From UBA6059 sp040222235 (lineage in GTDB: Bacteria; Bacteroidota; Bacteroidia; Cytophagales; Cyclobacteriaceae): 64,000 nucleotides of DNA. The stretch spans positions 1 through 64,000 of the forward strand of contig JAVKDO010000157.1 in NCBI GenBank assembly GCA_040222235.1. The letters run 5' to 3'. Shown one piece after another: positions 55,148 to 62,953 of this stretch; the first letter of the stretch is position 1; every line of letters starts with the position of its first letter. The notes under the pieces were generated by a model, which saw only the letters and a program-made list of their open reading frames with translations, was not told the origin of the DNA and made no database searches. The position numbers and the translations under genes are program-made.

Positions 55148-55411
55148 TCAGTGAAAGCTTCCTTTCGCATTTTTCTTTCCTTTTTCCATGCTCTTGTCTA
55201 GGTCGGTCAATTTTTCTTCCAATCGTGTAGCGTAGTTGATAGTTGTCTTAATCATCTCTTGTTGCGCCCCAATTTGCTCACTGAGATAGCCCATTTCCTG
55301 CTTGAGGTGCATGATTTTCTCTTCATACGCCTTTGAAAGGCGTTCTTTTTCGATTCGCTCCTTCTTGAGTTCCTCTTTGAAAATTAAAAATGCTTCTGGT
55401 GCTGGGGGCAT
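55148..55411 (-). CDS. Small coiled-coil protein
   Basis: The 87-residue protein is almost wholly a predicted coiled coil (EELKKERIEKERLSKAYEEK, MHLKQEMGYLSEQIGAQQEM, RLEEKLTDLDKSMEKGKK). It lacks a signal peptide. Possibly a structural or adaptor protein; no family named. It sits between the STAS-like gene and the SDR gene. Confidence 0.6.
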   Translation of the reverse strand: MPPAPEAFLIFKEELKKERIEKERLSKAYEEKIMHLKQEMGYLSEQIGAQQEMIKTTINYATRLEEKLTDLDKSMEKGKKNAKGSFH

Positions 55412-55464
55412 AAGACCTTATATTATTAAGGAAGTAATCTGATAAAAGCTGAAAATGTTTAGCG

Positions 55465-56184
55465 CTAAAGTGACTTTACTGAAGACATCCCCCCATCTAC
55501 ATGCCAAACCTGACCTGTAATCCACTCTGATGGAGCAGAAAGTAGGTAAATCGCCGCAGAAGCTAAATCTGCTGCTTTACCCACTTTTTTGATGGGGTGC
55601 CTTTTTTCTGACGCTTCTCTTTTTTCTGGGGTAGACAATAACTGCCCAGCCAGCGGTGTATCTGTTAACGATGGAGCAATACAATTGACCCTTATATTCT
55701 GAGGTGCTAGCTCTGCTGCGAGAGATCTTGACAGGCCTTCAACTGCTCCTTTAGCAGAGGCGACACTAGCGTGAAATCCCATACCTTGCTGCACCGCTAC
55801 AGTACTGAAAGTAACAATGGCCGCAGCATCACTTTTTTTCAATCTTGGCAGGCAAGCTTGAATTACTTTGACGGCACCTAGTACATTGACATCAAAGTCT
55901 TTCTGGAAATCCGCCACTTTCAATCGATGAAATAGCTTCAAGTTGATGGTGCCGGGACAATAGACCAATGCGTCAAGCTGATCGGGCAGCTCGTCAAGCT
56001 GAATAGCTTCTGAAGTCACATCAAGCTCAATGAATTTAGCCTGTGTAGCCTGAAGGTCGGCAGTATTGTTCCTGGAGGCACTCCAAACCTCAGCTCCAAG
56101 AGAAGCAGCCTGTTTTACCACCTCCAAACCTATACCTGAGCTCCCACCAACAACAAGAATATTCTTGCCATTCAATTCACTCAT
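55465..56184 (-). CDS. SDR-family protein lacking the catalytic tyrosine
   Basis: A 239-residue Rossmann protein. The cofactor loop is VVGGSSGIG (residues 11-19), followed by a C-terminal SEWITGQVWHVDGGMSS typical of classical SDRs. The active-site Ser is present (S127 in TFSTVAV) and so is K145 in VASAKGAVEG. The YxxxK tyrosine position, however, is V141. The NNAG motif is altered to YCPGT. It may use another residue (H138 is close in sequence) or be inactive as an oxidoreductase. Its start overlaps folE by 4 bases, so a pterin role is likely by context. Confidence 0.85.
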   Translation of the reverse strand: MSELNGKNILVVGGSSGIGLEVVKQAASLGAEVWSASRNNTADLQATQAKFIELDVTSEAIQLDELPDQLDALVYCPGTINLKLFHRLKVADFQKDFDVNVLGAVKVIQACLPRLKKSDAAAIVTFSTVAVQQGMGFHASVASAKGAVEGLSRSLAAELAPQNIRVNCIAPSLTDTPLAGQLLSTPEKREASEKRHPIKKVGKAADLASAAIYLLSAPSEWITGQVWHVDGGMSSVKSL

Positions 56185-56897
56185 AGCTGTACGTTGGCAT
56201 TTATGTAGTTAAGAAATTCTGTCCTGGTGCCTTCTTCGGAAAACTTACCACTGAAGTGAGCAGTACCTGTTTTGCTATTGGTATCACCCACACCTCTTGA
56301 GGAGACGCACATGTGATTGGCGTCAATCACGACACCCACGTCCTCAGTATTCAAGGCCTTTTTCAATTCTTCTGCGATCTGTACCGTCAAACGCTCTTGT
56401 ACCTGCGGACGCTTTGCGAAGTACTGTACTATTCTGTTGATTTTCGATAGGCCAATCACCTCTCCTGAAGAGATGTAGGCGACATGTGCCTTGCCATAGA
56501 TAGGCACGAAATGGTGCTCGCAATGCGAGTAGAACGTAATGTCACGCTCGACTAACATTTCGCTGTACTTGTACTTATTCTCGAATAGGCGTACTGTTGG
56601 TTTATTCTTTGGGTTGAGTCCGCTGAATACTTCCTTCACGTACATCTTAGCGACGCGCATTGGGGTACCTTTCAAGCTATCATCGGCTAAGTCAAGGCCA
56701 AGTATCTGCATGATCTCTTTGAAGTGCTTGGCGATCAGCTCCATCTTCAACTCATCGTCCATTTCGAAAGCATCCGCTCTCAATGGAGTCTCGTAAGATG
56801 AGGTCACATGATCATCACCGAAATCATCCAGATCAACACTTACATTCATGGGAGTTTCGTTAGGCGGGGTACTCAACGTAGTTTCTTTCTGTCTCAT
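56181..56897 (-). CDS. folE: GTP cyclohydrolase I
   Basis: It makes 7,8-dihydroneopterin triphosphate from GTP, the first step to folate, biopterin and queuosine. Motifs: DITFYSHCEHHFVPIYG (zinc Cys-His), GLSKINRIVQYFAKRPQVQERL and NHMCVSSRGVGD (second zinc Cys). The 238-residue frame overlaps the PTPS gene by 38 bases. An in-frame ATG at 56847-56849 (MNVSVDLDD) would leave a 10-bp gap and is an alternative start. The N-terminal 40 residues are low in conservation. Confidence 0.94.
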   Translation of the reverse strand: MRQKETTLSTPPNETPMNVSVDLDDFGDDHVTSSYETPLRADAFEMDDELKMELIAKHFKEIMQILGLDLADDSLKGTPMRVAKMYVKEVFSGLNPKNKPTVRLFENKYKYSEMLVERDITFYSHCEHHFVPIYGKAHVAYISSGEVIGLSKINRIVQYFAKRPQVQERLTVQIAEELKKALNTEDVGVVIDANHMCVSSRGVGDTNSKTGTAHFSGKFSEEGTRTEFLNYINANVQL

Positions 56898-57267
56898 AAA
56901 GTATCACTTTGAGCTCATACTGAGCATCGATTTTCTTTCTTAATATATCGTATATCACTACCGCAATATTCTCAGCAGTGGGATTCAGAGTTTTGAACTC
57001 CTCCGTATCAAGGTTTAAATTTTTGTGATCGAAACGATCACTTATATTTTCCTTGATCAAATCACTTAAGACCTTCATGTCATATACATAACCGGTTTCT
57101 TCATCTACCTCTCCGGTTAGTTTTACAGTCAGATCATAATTGTGGCCGTGATAGTTGGGATTATTACACTTCCCAAAGATTTGTGCATTCTTTTCGTCTG
57201 ACCAGCTAGGGTTGTGAAGACGATGTGCGGCGTTAAAATGTTCTTTACGGAAAACTGAAACTTTCAT
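56860..57267 (-). CDS. 6-pyruvoyl-tetrahydropterin synthase / QueD-family enzyme, PTPS-like
   Basis: A 135-residue zinc enzyme: H15 in FNAAHRL, catalytic C34 and ligands H40 and H42 in FGKCNNPNYHGHNY, then DHKNLNLD and LYETERNYVEYP. The FGKCNNPNxHGHNY block resembles animal PTPS much more than E. coli QueD. With folE and an SDR in one operon this favours a tetrahydropterin product, but queuosine precursor synthesis cannot be ruled out. It is the first gene of the operon. Confidence 0.88.
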   Translation of the reverse strand: MKVSVFRKEHFNAAHRLHNPSWSDEKNAQIFGKCNNPNYHGHNYDLTVKLTGEVDEETGYVYDMKVLSDLIKENISDRFDHKNLNLDTEEFKTLNPTAENIAVVIYDILRKKIDAQYELKVILYETERNYVEYPA

Positions 57268-57399
57268 TTAATCAAACTCTCTCTTTAATGTGAAGTTGTA
57301 AGAGGAATACAAGGTAAACGTATATTCTCAAGGTTGGAGTTCAAACAGAGGGTGAGATTATTTTGTTTAACAAAATGAATAATAAAACTAAACAAAAGA

Positions 57400-58857
57400 A
57401 TGGTCGAGCGATGTGATGTTGGGGTGATAGGATCAGGTATGGGAGCGTTGACGACAGCAGCACTGCTGGCCAAGAGAGGACTTAAAGTCAAGGTGCTCGA
57501 GCAAAACTACCTGCCCGGAGGCTGTACTAGCTCGTATTGGCGCAAGGGCTTCATCTTCGAGGCTGGTGCTACAACACTGGTAGGCCTAGATGATCAGATG
57601 CCACTCAAGTATGTACTTGATCAGACGGGAATTCAGGTGCCAGTCAGAAAACTTGACCTACCTATGCAAGTACATCTGAGTAATGGTGTAACTATCAACC
57701 GTCACCAGGATCTTGGCAAATGGATCGATGAGGCGGAGCAACATTTCGGTAAAAAAGGTCAGCGGCCCTTCTGGGAGTTCTGTTACAAGATCAGCCAGTT
57801 CGTTTGGGATACCAGTATCAAACAGTTGCATTTCCCACCGACCAGATTGAATGACCTCTGGGAGTCAGCTAAAAATGCTAACGTCAAGCAGGCGTGGTAT
57901 GCGAGGTATGCGCTAATGAGTATGACTGACTTACTGAAGAAGTACGGCCTTATTGATAACCAGTTGTTTATAGACTTTGTGAATGAGCAACTGCTCATCA
58001 CAGCACAAAATCACCATGAGGAGGTTAATGTGCTCTTTGGGGCTACCGCACTCTGCTATACTAACTATGGTAACTACTACGTAGATGGTGGCCTGCTCAA
58101 TCTGGTCAATCCGTTTGTAAAGTATGTTGCAGATCGAGAAGGAGAGGTGAGTCTAAGAGAACCTGTCATTTCGGTAGAGAAGGACGCTGACAGCTATCAT
58201 ATTACTACAAAAAAGAGGGAGATCAGGTGCGACTATTTGATTTCTGGGATACCACTGAACAACACCTTGGCTATTTATGATAATGGCTATGCCGATAAAG
58301 TCAAAAAGAAGCTGCTGCATTCTGATAGGCTCAACAGTGCCTTCCAGATGGGAATAGGCTTCAAGTCTGACAGGACATTTGATAGTATTCATCATCAGAT
58401 TCATTTGGATACACCTTTACCAGAAACAGGCTCGCACAGCATCTTCGTGAGCCTAAGTCATCCAGAAGACGCGTCTCGGTCTGATGAACCGGGTATGCGA
58501 GTCGCTTCCGTGAGCACCCATGTGCCCGATCCTGAGCGGACTATCGTTGATAATGTGAGAGCTGAGGAGGCCGTCATTCAGAAACTTGAGGAACTGGATT
58601 TTCTGAAGAGGGGTGATATCGTCTATAAGCATTCTTCTACGCCTAAGTCCTGGCAGAAATGGACAGGCAGGGCCTATGGATTTGTGGGTGGCTACCCGCA
58701 GTTTATGGACATCAAGCCATGGCAAATGCAAGACGCGCGACTAGATGGTCACAAGGCATACATCTGTGGGGATACAGCTTATCCAGGGCAGGGCATACCG
58801 GGTACGACACTGAGTGGTATTATCGCTTATGAGAAGCTCGTGAGCGATTGGCTTTAG
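57400..58857 (+). CDS. Phytoene-desaturase / retinol-saturase-like FAD oxidoreductase
   Basis: A 485-residue flavoprotein with an N-terminal dinucleotide-binding site (VGVIGSGMGALTTAALLA, then LEQNYLPGGCTSSYWRKGF) and a C-terminal FAD motif (AYICGDTAYPGQGIPGTTLS). The pattern fits the CrtI/CrtO/RetSat group acting on carotenoids or other isoprenoids. No other carotenoid genes are adjacent. It is divergent from the pterin operon across about 130 bp. Confidence 0.85.
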   Translation: MVERCDVGVIGSGMGALTTAALLAKRGLKVKVLEQNYLPGGCTSSYWRKGFIFEAGATTLVGLDDQMPLKYVLDQTGIQVPVRKLDLPMQVHLSNGVTINRHQDLGKWIDEAEQHFGKKGQRPFWEFCYKISQFVWDTSIKQLHFPPTRLNDLWESAKNANVKQAWYARYALMSMTDLLKKYGLIDNQLFIDFVNEQLLITAQNHHEEVNVLFGATALCYTNYGNYYVDGGLLNLVNPFVKYVADREGEVSLREPVISVEKDADSYHITTKKREIRCDYLISGIPLNNTLAIYDNGYADKVKKKLLHSDRLNSAFQMGIGFKSDRTFDSIHHQIHLDTPLPETGSHSIFVSLSHPEDASRSDEPGMRVASVSTHVPDPERTIVDNVRAEEAVIQKLEELDFLKRGDIVYKHSSTPKSWQKWTGRAYGFVGGYPQFMDIKPWQMQDARLDGHKAYICGDTAYPGQGIPGTTLSGIIAYEKLVSDWL

Positions 58858-58873
58858 TTATGATAAATCATCC

Positions 58874-59200
58874 TTACTGTATCAAGCCGAGTAGCATCAC
58901 AATATCTTGATCCGTTATCGTTTTCATTTCTGATTTGTCATAAACAGATAGCAGATATATCGTTTCATTCGTAACTCTAATATGAGCAATCAATCTTCCT
59001 CCACCACTTTTTCCCTTACCTTTTGAAGTAATCCTCAGCCTCACTTTGTAACAGCTATTTCCCAAGGGACTTCCTTGAAAAGGGTCTTGTCTAAGGGAGT
59101 CAAGTAGTTGAATAAGATCTGTCTTGAAAGATGGATATTTTTTGGCGAGGCGTTTAGTTTTTTTATCAAAAACCGGGATGGTTTTTATGCTAAAGCTCAT
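58874..59200 (-). CDS. RelE/ParE-type toxin
   Basis: A 108-residue protein of the RelE fold: FDKKTKRLAKKYPSFKTDL, DPFQGSPLGNSCYKVRLR and IYLLSVYDKSEMKTI. RelE-type proteins cleave mRNA at the ribosome, while ParE-type proteins poison gyrase; the sequence alone does not decide. It overlaps the upstream antitoxin by 11 bases, a common layout. Confidence 0.82.
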   Translation of the reverse strand: MSFSIKTIPVFDKKTKRLAKKYPSFKTDLIQLLDSLRQDPFQGSPLGNSCYKVRLRITSKGKGKSGGGRLIAHIRVTNETIYLLSVYDKSEMKTITDQDIVMLLGLIQ

Positions 59201-59396
59201 TCAGGAGTTCTTCTACATTTCTTGCCTTCAAGTCCCCCCTCTGTACCTTGTTGAGCTCTTCAACGGCTTGTTTTATTTCTGATAACAAGTCTGCACTCTC
59301 TTCTGTCAACGTTTGTGTCTTCACATATGACAAGGCTTGCAATTTGGCAATCAAACTTGCGGCTTTATTATCCTCTATGTCGATAAGTACTTTCAT
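59190..59396 (-). CDS. Antitoxin of the RelE/ParE-type pair
   Basis: A 68-residue acidic protein (KVLIDIEDNKAASLIAKLQA, SADLLSEIKQAVEELNKV, ARNVEELLNEL) with the beta-strand then helix look of small antitoxins. It lies directly upstream of and overlaps the toxin. It is likely to bind both the toxin and their promoter. Confidence 0.78.
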   Translation of the reverse strand: MKVLIDIEDNKAASLIAKLQALSYVKTQTLTEESADLLSEIKQAVEELNKVQRGDLKARNVEELLNEL

Positions 59397-59513
59397 ATGG
59401 TTGATATAAAGTTATACAAACTTTGGTGATACTACTTGTGTCTACGCTTCTAGATTGGTTGTATCAGCTATAGCAAAAGTGTTGGTGGTCAGACCACTTT
59501 CTGAGATTAAAGA

Positions 59514-60638
59514 CTATTCTCCATAGCAGCTACCGCAAATGACATTCTCGACTTCCTTACCATTGATGAGGTCAGCCAGCCAGTCGCTGAATTTGATGCC
59601 ATTCATAGTGGTGCTGTAAAACTGCGGTCGGATGATCAGCCCATGATGCTTACCACTGTCTATGAAATGACGAAATTTTGGTAGCTCATTTTCCAGGTAG
59701 GTTGTATTCGCCCTCAGAGTTTGATCAACGGTGATGTCCTTTACACCTAGAATACTAAGAAAGAATCCCTGCACCTCATCGTATGCTGCATTGTACTGGC
59801 TCAATTGGAGGTTGGGATGACGGCCTTGTGCCCATACATGGTAGCTTTCAAATGAGGTTACCAAGGTGGTATCCCTATCGGGGAATATGTCATTCAATAG
59901 ACGCTGACTTCCCCAGGCATCAGCGAGTTGATTGGAGGCGTCATCAGATCGATACCCTCCAGAAGCATCCCCGAGTTGCGTGACATTGGCGTTGGGGTAT
60001 CTGTCGGCGAGTAGGCTGGCATAGACAGGTGACGCGAGTGAGCCTGCACTTACTCCGGTCACAAATAGCCTTTCGGGTTGGTCTACCTGATCAGCGAGCC
60101 AGTCAAGTGCACTTAGCACATTGACATAGCCTTTGTGCTGGATATCAATGGTGGCAGGGTCGAGGGTATCTTGCTGGTAAGTGGCCATTTTGTCGCCGAG
60201 GTGTGTGTCGGCTGTGCAGTAGGGGATCATCAGAATGGAGTAGTCACCAACAGGATTGTCAGGATGATCAAAATTGAAGAGCCCGCCCCAACTCGCACCT
60301 GTGATTCCAGGGTTTTTCAGTCCAGGATTATCTATACTGTCTATGACATACGGCGTATGCGTCACGGTTCGGAGGGTAGGATCACAGGTTTCTCTTGACC
60401 AGCAGGCACCTCCACCATCGAAGTACACCATGATCTTCTTCGGGTCTCCCGGGTGAAAGTAGAAAGTGTAGGGTGTCCCTGTGCTACAGACAGATTCTCC
60501 ACCAGGCGCGATACTATTCCAGGAGGGTTTCATGCCCTGAAATGGAACTGGGCTTGTTTCTGCTATTTCTTTTGGCTTGTCGCTACAAGAGATGAAGATG
60601 CTAAGGATAAAAAAAGAAAGGAGAGGTTTAGATAACAT
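59514..60638 (-). CDS. Lipoprotein hydrolase of the pectin-acetylesterase-like family
   Basis: The 374-residue product has a lipoprotein signal (FFILSIFISC, cysteine near residue 18). The alpha/beta hydrolase motifs are MVYFDGGGACWSRETC (oxyanion region), YCTADTHLGDK and the nucleophile elbow VTGVSAGSLAS (Ser). Similar proteins (PAE/Notum group) deacylate polysaccharides or proteins. Substrate unknown. It probably faces the periplasm or the outside. Confidence 0.83.
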   Translation of the reverse strand: MLSKPLLSFFILSIFISCSDKPKEIAETSPVPFQGMKPSWNSIAPGGESVCSTGTPYTFYFHPGDPKKIMVYFDGGGACWSRETCDPTLRTVTHTPYVIDSIDNPGLKNPGITGASWGGLFNFDHPDNPVGDYSILMIPYCTADTHLGDKMATYQQDTLDPATIDIQHKGYVNVLSALDWLADQVDQPERLFVTGVSAGSLASPVYASLLADRYPNANVTQLGDASGGYRSDDASNQLADAWGSQRLLNDIFPDRDTTLVTSFESYHVWAQGRHPNLQLSQYNAAYDEVQGFFLSILGVKDITVDQTLRANTTYLENELPKFRHFIDSGKHHGLIIRPQFYSTTMNGIKFSDWLADLINGKEVENVICGSCYGE

Positions 60639-60681
60639 GTTGATCGATTTTCCTGCATTATAATGAAAAACCGTGAGTTGT

Positions 60682-61383
60682 CTACCTCAAATCATTCAGC
60701 GCCCAATCATAGGGTTGATACTCCAGATCTACCTTCTTGGGTAGGCTTTTGTATCTGAAGAAGTTGATGTACTCTCTCAAGGAAGGGGCGTGTTGTAAAA
60801 AATCGTCCTGATACCAATCAAATATCCTTGAGATCAATACTCGCTTGTCCTCGGTAATGATCACCGCCTTATCAGAATTGATGTAGTTGACGCGGATGAG
60901 ATTCAGGCTTAGGTCGACATTTTCTGGAGTGAATGCGTCAAGTGGAGGACAACTCAGGGAAGCACAAACCAGCGCGAAATGTACCTTCTCATCTCCCATG
61001 GGTTTCAAGCGACTTTTCTCGATTTGATCGAGGGTGATGGAGTCACCAGCCATCAGATGCTTGACTTTATCAAAGAACCCGTCAATCTCCAGACAGCTTT
61101 CGATGGGGTAGTACGCTAGCACAAGATCGATCACCAGCAGATTGTAGCTATTGATGTAGAAAGCCTTAAGGGTTGTTAAATCCATGGTTGAAGTATCCAT
61201 GGTTGCGATATTCGCTATTAAGGAATCGAGCAACTCGGAATTTTGCCGGATGGCTGAATAATCCACTCTTTCATTTTCGACATACTTCGATACGAAGACA
61301 GTTACATTGTCAAAAAAGGTCTGCGCCACGAGCGGTTGGAATGATAGGAAAAGGAGAAGAATGAGCGATAACTTGGTTTTCAT
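60682..61383 (-). CDS. Exported DUF547 protein
   Basis: A 233-residue protein with a signal peptide (LSLILLLFLSFQPLVAQ). The DUF547 core has LKAFYINSYNLLVIDLVL, VHFALVCASLSCPPLDAF and YIN-x(5)-KAVIITEDKRVLISRIFDW. The domain has Cys/His/Asn features like papain-fold hydrolases, but its activity is unknown. It follows the hydrolase lipoprotein upstream gap and is read in the same direction as it. Confidence 0.85.
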   Translation of the reverse strand: MKTKLSLILLLFLSFQPLVAQTFFDNVTVFVSKYVENERVDYSAIRQNSELLDSLIANIATMDTSTMDLTTLKAFYINSYNLLVIDLVLAYYPIESCLEIDGFFDKVKHLMAGDSITLDQIEKSRLKPMGDEKVHFALVCASLSCPPLDAFTPENVDLSLNLIRVNYINSDKAVIITEDKRVLISRIFDWYQDDFLQHAPSLREYINFFRYKSLPKKVDLEYQPYDWALNDLR

Positions 61384-61520
61384 AGCTGGTACGTTTAGAA
61401 TCTAAACTGTGATACTCCACAAGGGCGTCCTTAGTTATGTCATTCTCGCTACCTTATAGGCCATTAGGCATTCTTAAAGCTTTTGGAGAGATCAAAGATT
61501 TCGAAAAGTTAAGTGGCATC

Positions 61521-61661
61521 AAACCTGACAGGTCTTCAAGACCTGTCAGGTTTCGTTTGCCCACCAACTCTAACCTTTTGGAAAGTTTTAGCCGCGCGAC
61601 CCAAACTTTCCAAAAGTTGATGATAACCAGCAATCCTCCAAGGTTTCCAAAACCTTGGAGG
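61521..61661. repeat. Cluster of three intergenic palindromes
   Basis: Three inverted repeats lie within 141 bp. The first has 16-bp arms with a 1-nt loop (61521-61553; arm starts AAACCTGACAGG). The second has 14-bp arms CTTTTGGAAAGTTT with a 14-nt loop (61575-61616). The third has 12-bp arms CCTCCAAGGTTT with a 3-nt loop (61635-61661). A weaker one is centred near 61855. Similar AGGTTT-type palindromes are dispersed in many Bacteroidetes genomes. They lie in a 630-bp stretch (61384-62013) without a convincing gene. Confidence 0.7.
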
Positions 61662-61901
61662 TTTTCACAGACTCAACTCAGAGTATTAGAGTTTACTTTT
61701 GCTTCAGGCTTCTCCGGATCGGGAAGGATCGGCCAACCCTTGGGGGTGATGGGGGCTGATTCGCCTGCTCGAACAGCGATCCTCGAGGCTAGCCCCCACT
61801 TCTATCTACTATTTCGGCTTCTTAGTGGTCCTTTAGGAGCGCTGGTTAGGTCTTAAAAACCTGTTAGATTTAGATCCAATTCGTTACTTATAGGGATTAA
61901 A

Positions 61902-61957
61902 GTGTTCTATTTTGAACACCTACTTTCAAAAAATACTCATTTATAGGTATTTTTTGA
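61902..61957. promoter_or_regulatory. Two tandem inverted repeats upstream of the unknown gene at 62014
   Basis: GTGTTC/GAACAC (61902-61919, 6-nt gap) is followed by TCAAAAAATAC/GTATTTTTTGA (61926-61957, 11-bp arms, 10-nt loop). Both lie 57-112 bp before the ATG. They could be operators for a dimeric regulator or hairpins in the leader. Confidence 0.45.
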
Positions 61958-62013
61958 TGTTTACGTTATGGGTAACTTAAGTCAAGTATATGTTAAACAT
62001 AAATCCTATTATT

Positions 62014-62490
62014 ATGAGTAGAGAGAACGTTATTTCTATCGAAATCCCATCCGCGGATCTACAGGCAGTCAAAGATGCACTGGCCACCATCCAGACCACA
62101 CTGGCACCCTATGTATTGGCACTTACGCCTGAGCAGCGCAAGACCATTCCTAAAATGAGCGATGGCACAGAGCCGTTCGTGGCGAAGGTCATGGACTATG
62201 CCACTAGCGACCCACAGTTTGCACCCCCATATATGGATGTGCCGGAGATGAAGAAGGACTTTGATGCGGTGACCCAGTTGCTGCCCATCCTGCGTATCGT
62301 CGACCAACTGGAGGACAACATCAGCGACACGACGATGATGGCTGGGTCAGAGGCTTATGTGGCTGCCCTCAGCTATTACAATAGTGTGAAGATGGCCGCC
62401 AAGTTGAACATACCAGGTGCCAAGGCCATCTACGACGACTTGAAGAAGCGGTTTGAAGCCAATGGGCGTAGGTCTACACCAAGCACGTGA
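62014..62490 (+). CDS. Helical protein of unknown function next to the CRISPR region
   Basis: From ATG 62014 the protein has about 158 residues. It is soluble and mostly helical: NVISIEIPSADLQAVKDAL, LTPEQRKTIPKMSDGTEPF, QFAPPYMDVPEMKKDF and AYVAALSYYNSVKMAAKLN. I recall similar small proteins in other Bacteroidetes but no function. Its codons look richer in G and C than those of most neighbours. An upstream frame extension to 61990 adds 8 residues and is unlikely. It is the last gene before the array and has its own terminator. Confidence 0.7.
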   Translation: MSRENVISIEIPSADLQAVKDALATIQTTLAPYVLALTPEQRKTIPKMSDGTEPFVAKVMDYATSDPQFAPPYMDVPEMKKDFDAVTQLLPILRIVDQLEDNISDTTMMAGSEAYVAALSYYNSVKMAAKLNIPGAKAIYDDLKKRFEANGRRSTPST

Positions 62491-62520
62491 CGCACATGTT
62501 GGTATCCCAATGTCTTATGA

Positions 62521-62550
62521 AAGGCCCGTGCAGGTGTACGGGCTTTTTCT
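62521..62550 (+). terminator. Terminator of the unknown gene
   Basis: AAGGCCCGT and ACGGGCTTT form a 9-bp stem (one G-T pair) with an 8-nt loop and a T-run, 31 bp after the stop codon. Confidence 0.8.
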
Positions 62551-62592
62551 TTGGACTACCGCAAAAAGATGACCCACCGCATAGCACGGAGT

Positions 62593-62781
62593 AGTCATCT
62601 ATCTGCCGACCCGACTTATTAAAGAGGTAACTGGTCTCACCAAAAACATGACAGCAGTCGGTACAAAGAGAAGAGCAGTCGCCAAATCACTGGCCCGAGT
62701 CGCCTCCGAGACGACTGTAGTCACCTGATAACCGACCAGAGTCTACTCAGAGGTGACTGGAGTCATCTTTAAAGTGGGAGG
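62593..62781. repeat. Degenerate tandem repeat, nine units with an exact 21-bp period
   Basis: Units start at 62593, 62614, 62635, 62656, 62677, 62698, 62719, 62740 and 62761. Seven of nine begin AGTC; five of nine have GAC at positions 16-18; positions 5-7 are mostly RCC or ATC. The unit junction often reads GACTnnAGTC, a short inverted repeat. Units 2 and 8 share AGAGGTRACTGG. Read on the plus strand in phase, the units spell heptapeptides like SHLxxDx, but TAA stops interrupt at 62620 and 62770. Positions 62551-62592 may hold two more decayed units. Confidence 0.7.
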
Positions 62782-62820
62782 GGGTACTTGGCAGGTGGGG
62801 TACCCACTTCTGTAGTGGGT
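62772..62820. other. Mutually exclusive hairpins before the array
   Basis: AAGTGGG (62772-62778) can pair with CCCACTT (62803-62809), and ACCCACT (62802-62808) can instead pair with AGTGGGT (62814-62820). The two structures compete for the same strand. The remaining stretch to 62953 shows no gene. Confidence 0.35.
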
Positions 62821-62953
62821 CAATGTGATGAAGTGAAGCCACCAAATCTCGCTCTTTTTGAGAGGGTCGGGAGAAGCAACAAAGAAAGAGGCTTACACTT
62901 AATAGCATTGATGTAGCGACGTTGAACCGAGGGTTTTTGAATGGCAGGACTAA

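Noticed and set aside
61437..61856. Plus-strand open frame of 139 codons
   Set aside because: It runs across three palindromes, has no recognisable motif and has low-complexity basic and serine-rich composition. The palindromes explain the bases better.
62821..62953. Possible tracrRNA left of the CRISPR array
   Set aside because: No segment complementary to the repeat was found here by eye.
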